DNA of 18,680 bases from the NCBI GenBank assembly GCA_965658725.1, contig CBFHUI010000054.1, forward strand, positions 1 to 18,680. The letters run 5' to 3'. The notes beneath the pieces are model-generated. The model was not told the origin of the DNA. It saw only the letters and a program-made list of their open reading frames with translations, and did not search any database. Shown here in pieces: positions 16,144-18,680 of the stretch; position 1 is the stretch's first letter; the number at the start of each line of letters is the position of its first letter. The DNA comes from UBA7985 sp965658725. Lineage in GTDB: Bacteria; Pseudomonadota; Alphaproteobacteria; UBA7985. A program made the position numbers and the translations under genes.

Positions 16144-17256
16144 TTAACCAGAAATGGACTTGGAAAGCTCAGCCAGAACGGCGTCACCCATGCCGGTACA
16201 GGACGTGAGCGTGGAGCCTTCGGACATGATGTCGCCAGTGCGAATGCCGGAGCCGAGCACGCGATCAACGGCAGCTTCGAGCAGGTCTGCGTCCTCGCCC
16301 TTGTCCAGCGAGTAGCGCAGCGCCATCGCGAAGGAGAGGATACAGGCCAACGGGTTGGCCTTGTTCTGCCCGGCAATGTCCGGAGCGGAGCCGTGCACAG
16401 GCTCGTAAAGCGCGTGCGACTTCCCCGTGGCTTCGTCTTTCGCGCCCAGCGATGCAGAGGGCAGCATCCCCAGCGAACCGGTGAGCATGGCGGCAACGTC
16501 AGACAGCATATCGCCGAACAGGTTGTCCGTGACGATGACGTCGAATTGCTTCGGCGCGCGGACAAGCTGCATGCCGCAGTTGTCGGCGAGGATGTGATCG
16601 AGCTCGACATCTGCAAACTCGTTGTCACGCACCCACTGCACTTCCTCCTTCCAGAGGATGCCGGATTCCATGACGTTGTTCTTTTCTGAGGAGTGCACCC
16701 GGTTGCCCCGCTTGCGAGCCAGATCGAAGGCGACGCGGGCCACGCGGCGGATTTCGTAGGTGTCGTAGACCTGTGTGTTGATACCGCGACGCTCTCCGTT
16801 GGGCAGATCGCTGATCCCGCGCGGCTCGCCAAAGTAAACGCCACCGGTCAGCTCGCGCACGATCATGATATCCAGCCCGGACACCAGTTCCTTTTTCAGC
16901 GAAGAAGCCTCGGCCAGTGCATCAAAGCAGATCGCCGGGCGCAGATTGGCAAACAGCTCCAGATCCTTGCGCAGGCGCAGCAGACCGCGTTCCGGGCGCA
17001 GGGAGAAGTCGAGCGTATCGTACTGCGGACCGCCCACAGCACCGAACAGCACACAGTCGGCCGCGAAGGCCTTCTCCATGATCGCGTCGTTGATTGGCGC
17101 GCCATAGGCGTCGTATGCAGCACCGCCGACTTTGTCTTCGGTAATGGTCACGTCCAGACCTCGGTTTTCGCCGAACCAGTCGATGGTGCGACGGACCTGT
17201 GTCATCACTTCCTGACCGATGCCGTCACCGGGAAGAACGAGGATGTTGTGAGCCAT
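16144..17256 (-). CDS. leuB: 3-isopropylmalate dehydrogenase
   Basis: NAD-dependent decarboxylating dehydrogenase of leucine biosynthesis. 370 residues from ATG 17256; the frame is open to 17277, but the extra residues are not family-like and AGGA lies at good distance from 17256. Motifs: LPGDGIGQEV (8-17), GLLRLRKDLELFANLRP (91-107) with substrate-binding arginines, RELTGGVYFGEPRG (134-147), DNLFGDMLSD (244-253) with metal-binding aspartates, and EPVHGSAPDIAGQNKANP (285-302) for NAD binding. It heads a leuB-asd pair; leuA, leuC and leuD are not in the window. Its promoter should lie in 17257-17492; I see no classical leader peptide rich in leucine codons. Confidence 0.98.
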   Translation of the reverse strand: MAHNILVLPGDGIGQEVMTQVRRTIDWFGENRGLDVTITEDKVGGAAYDAYGAPINDAIMEKAFAADCVLFGAVGGPQYDTLDFSLRPERGLLRLRKDLELFANLRPAICFDALAEASSLKKELVSGLDIMIVRELTGGVYFGEPRGISDLPNGERRGINTQVYDTYEIRRVARVAFDLARKRGNRVHSSEKNNVMESGILWKEEVQWVRDNEFADVELDHILADNCGMQLVRAPKQFDVIVTDNLFGDMLSDVAAMLTGSLGMLPSASLGAKDEATGKSHALYEPVHGSAPDIAGQNKANPLACILSFAMALRYSLDKGEDADLLEAAVDRVLGSGIRTGDIMSEGSTLTSCTGMGDAVLAELSKSISG

Positions 17257-17402
17257 GGTGCAAGTCCTTACGTGCAATCAGATTTCCTGCCTTTTGGTGT
17301 ATTGCGCTGGGGGGTGACTGTCCACGGGTGCAGCCTTGCCCCAGAGGCTGGACTGTGGCGTCTCACACGCAAGCCGGTGGAACACCTCAATTGTGATAAT
17401 CG

Positions 17403-17434
17403 CGCATAACCCGCTAATCGTGCTGGATTATGCG
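17403..17434. repeat. Inverted repeat in the leuB / SH3b divergent intergenic region
   Basis: The 236-nt region 17257-17492 holds no gene. Its AT-richest part has arms CGCATAA (17403-17409) and TTATGCG (17428-17434), perfect over 7 bp with an 18-nt spacer, about 150 nt before leuB and 60 nt before the SH3b gene. It may be an operator for one or both divergent genes. A weak plus-strand promoter candidate, TTGTGA (17391-17396), 17 nt, CTAATC, overlaps it. Confidence 0.35.
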
Positions 17435-17492
17435 TCGCAGGTTTGGCAAAATGGCGCATCTTTAGGACACAAAAGTCGCGAGGAGTACGCGC

Positions 17493-18296
17493 GTGGTGAC
17501 GGGTAAGGTTTTGGGGGGCTGGTTGCTTGCAGTCTTTACCCTCCTGCTTATGACGAGCGGGAATGCTGCAGCGCAGACCGCGTCGGCTGATGCCTCGCTT
17601 GCTCGCGGGTTTGCGGGCTCAGAAGACACGTCGGCTGTGCTGGCCCGAGACGTCGCCTTTTCTCTGCAGGTCGTGCACTCGGTCAAGTTCCCCCTTACGG
17701 CCACGCGCTGCTACTACCAATTCTTTGTCGATGCCAAGGGATCCAACGCGCTGACCGACGTGCGTTTTGACATCGAGTTGGCCCGTGAAGGGCGGATCGT
17801 TGGAACGACAGCAGCGGTGGTCAGCGATCTCGACGGTAATGTCCTGTCCAAGCGCATCCGCGAATTTGCCTTTGACGGCCCGTGCGCGCTGGACGGTATC
17901 CGCATCGTCGGAGCTACGGGCGGTTTCATGCCGCTGGGGGCGTCCTTCACTCAGACGGTTGACCTGATTGAGCGTGAGGCCGTTAGCGTCGCGGACTTCG
18001 AACGGCTTACCGTCGCGGTGGGTGACACGGACCGCCTGCCCGGGGCGCCTGAACCGATCGAGGAAGCCCCGGCCGTTTCGTCTGACCTCGAACAAGCTTG
18101 TGTCCGGCAGGGGTCCAACCTGCGTTCCGGCCCGGGAACTGAGTTTGGCGTTGTGACCGTCTTGCAGCCCGGCACGCTGGCACTGATCGAGAAACGGACG
18201 GGCGATGGCACTTGGGTCCGCATCCGGACTCAGTTCAGTCGGCAGGGCTGGGTTTATTACACGCTGCTCGGGCCTTGCCCCGAACGCTCCAATTAA
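17493..18296 (+). CDS. Exported protein with C-terminal bacterial SH3 domain
   Basis: 267 residues from a GTG start with AGGAG 7 nt upstream. A signal peptide is clear: hydrophobic core 7-20 and an AAA-Q-T cleavage region at about 25-29. Residues 30-195 form an unrecognised, strand-rich domain with C73 and C131. Residues about 201-263 match an SH3b (SH3_3) domain, with NLRSGPGTEFGVV (209-221) and GTWVRIRTQFSRQGWVYYTLL (239-259), plus C203 and C262. The even number of cysteines would suit two periplasmic disulphides. SH3b domains commonly bind peptidoglycan or its peptides, so a cell-envelope role is likely; the N-terminal part gives no activity. It heads a run of three exported proteins. Confidence 0.85.
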   Translation: MVTGKVLGGWLLAVFTLLLMTSGNAAAQTASADASLARGFAGSEDTSAVLARDVAFSLQVVHSVKFPLTATRCYYQFFVDAKGSNALTDVRFDIELAREGRIVGTTAAVVSDLDGNVLSKRIREFAFDGPCALDGIRIVGATGGFMPLGASFTQTVDLIEREAVSVADFERLTVAVGDTDRLPGAPEPIEEAPAVSSDLEQACVRQGSNLRSGPGTEFGVVTVLQPGTLALIEKRTGDGTWVRIRTQFSRQGWVYYTLLGPCPERSN

Positions 18297-18318
18297 TGAT
18301 GGTATGGGAAAGCGAATA

Positions 18319-18570
18319 ATGAAAAGGTTGCTGAGTATCACCGTGGCGTCCACGGCTCTGTTGGCCCTTGCGGCCTGTGGCGGGGGCGATCAGCGCCTGT
18401 GCAACGAGGCGAACTGGTACCAAACCGGCGTGCATCATGCGCAGCAAGGCTACGAAAACCGCCTAGAGCGCTTGCAAGGCATCTGTGCCGAGATCGGCAT
18501 TACGCCTAACGCGTCAGAGTACAACCGGGGCTATCAGGTGGGACCGACGTTGCCGCGCCTGCAGTTCTAA
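18319..18570 (+). CDS. Short DUF2799-like lipoprotein
   Basis: 83 residues. The signal peptide ends in a lipobox LALAAC with lipidated C20, predicting an envelope lipoprotein. The mature part, CNEANWYQTGVHHAQQGY (28-45), C56 and SEYNRGYQVG (66-75), follows the spacing of the DUF2799 family (conserved Cys-Trp-Gly, Cys, Tyr-Gly-Gly). The usual continuation with a YC motif and a further repeat is absent; the protein stops at LPRLQF. GGGAAAG precedes ATG 18319; an alternative ATG at 18304 adds five residues. It lies 22 nt after the SH3b gene and 12 nt before the next signal-peptide gene, so the three are probably co-transcribed. Function unknown. Confidence 0.75.
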   Translation: MKRLLSITVASTALLALAACGGGDQRLCNEANWYQTGVHHAQQGYENRLERLQGICAEIGITPNASEYNRGYQVGPTLPRLQF

Positions 18571-18582
18571 GGAGATGACATC

Positions 18583-18680
18583 ATGCGCCTTCGCTTACCG
18601 GGCTTTGTGCTCGCCGCGCTTGCGGCCCTGACGCTGTGCAGCCCCGCCAGCGCGCAACTCTACATGAGTGGCGCTGGTGG
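18583..18680 (+). CDS. Exported protein, N-terminus only (cut by window edge)
   Basis: The ATG at 18583 follows a strong ribosome binding site AAGGAG at 18569-18574. The visible 32 residues are almost wholly a Sec signal peptide: MRLRLPG, a hydrophobic stretch to about residue 20, and a cleavage site after SPASA, leaving QLYMSGAG. Too little mature sequence is present to assign a family. It continues the exported-protein run on this strand. Confidence 0.75.
   Translation, partial: MRLRLPGFVLAALAALTLCSPASAQLYMSGAG

Overview
This window is chromosomal core sequence from a GC-rich alphaproteobacterium. The evidence is protein content and gene order: rph diverges from hrcA-grpE with dnaK-dnaJ close behind, and rdgB-hemW, rsmI-yraN, gshB and asd-leuB sit around it. 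All of these are vertically inherited housekeeping genes. I cannot resolve the order or family from sequence alone. I see no rRNA, tRNA, insertion sequence, phage gene, CRISPR array or integration scar.

Positions 1-8471 (minus strand) hold nine tightly packed genes in the transcription order rph, rdgB, hemW, rsmI, yraN, a SirB1-like TPR protein, gshB, an MFS transporter and comM. The last gene runs off the left edge. Gaps are 57 nt or less, and two junctions are overlapping stop/start codons of the TGATG type, so one long transcript is plausible. The products cover RNA 3'-end maturation, nucleotide-pool sanitation, haem trafficking, 16S rRNA methylation, a nuclease-fold protein, glutathione synthesis, transport and a ComM-type AAA+ ATPase.

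Positions 8472-13864 (plus strand) hold the heat-shock block. hrcA and grpE are followed after 257 nt by dnaK and dnaJ. hrcA has a good promoter whose predicted start point falls on its ATG. The grpE-dnaK gap carries a heat-shock-like promoter with inverted repeats and a leader hairpin. A 10-bp stem-loop lies between dnaK and dnaJ.

Positions 13937-15068 (plus strand) hold an Mpo1-like (DUF962) membrane protein and a membrane-anchored SRPBCC-like protein, closed by a strong symmetrical terminator shared with the convergent asd gene. Positions 15097-17256 (minus strand) hold leuB and then asd (leucine and aspartate-family amino acids). After a 236-nt divergent intergenic region, the right end (plus strand) holds three small exported proteins: an SH3b-domain protein, a short DUF2799-like lipoprotein and the start of a third signal-peptide protein.

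I found no convincing undescribed system. The points most worth a second look are the apparently leaderless hrcA, the regulatory architecture before dnaK and between dnaK and dnaJ, the gshB-coupled transporter, and the exported trio at the right edge.
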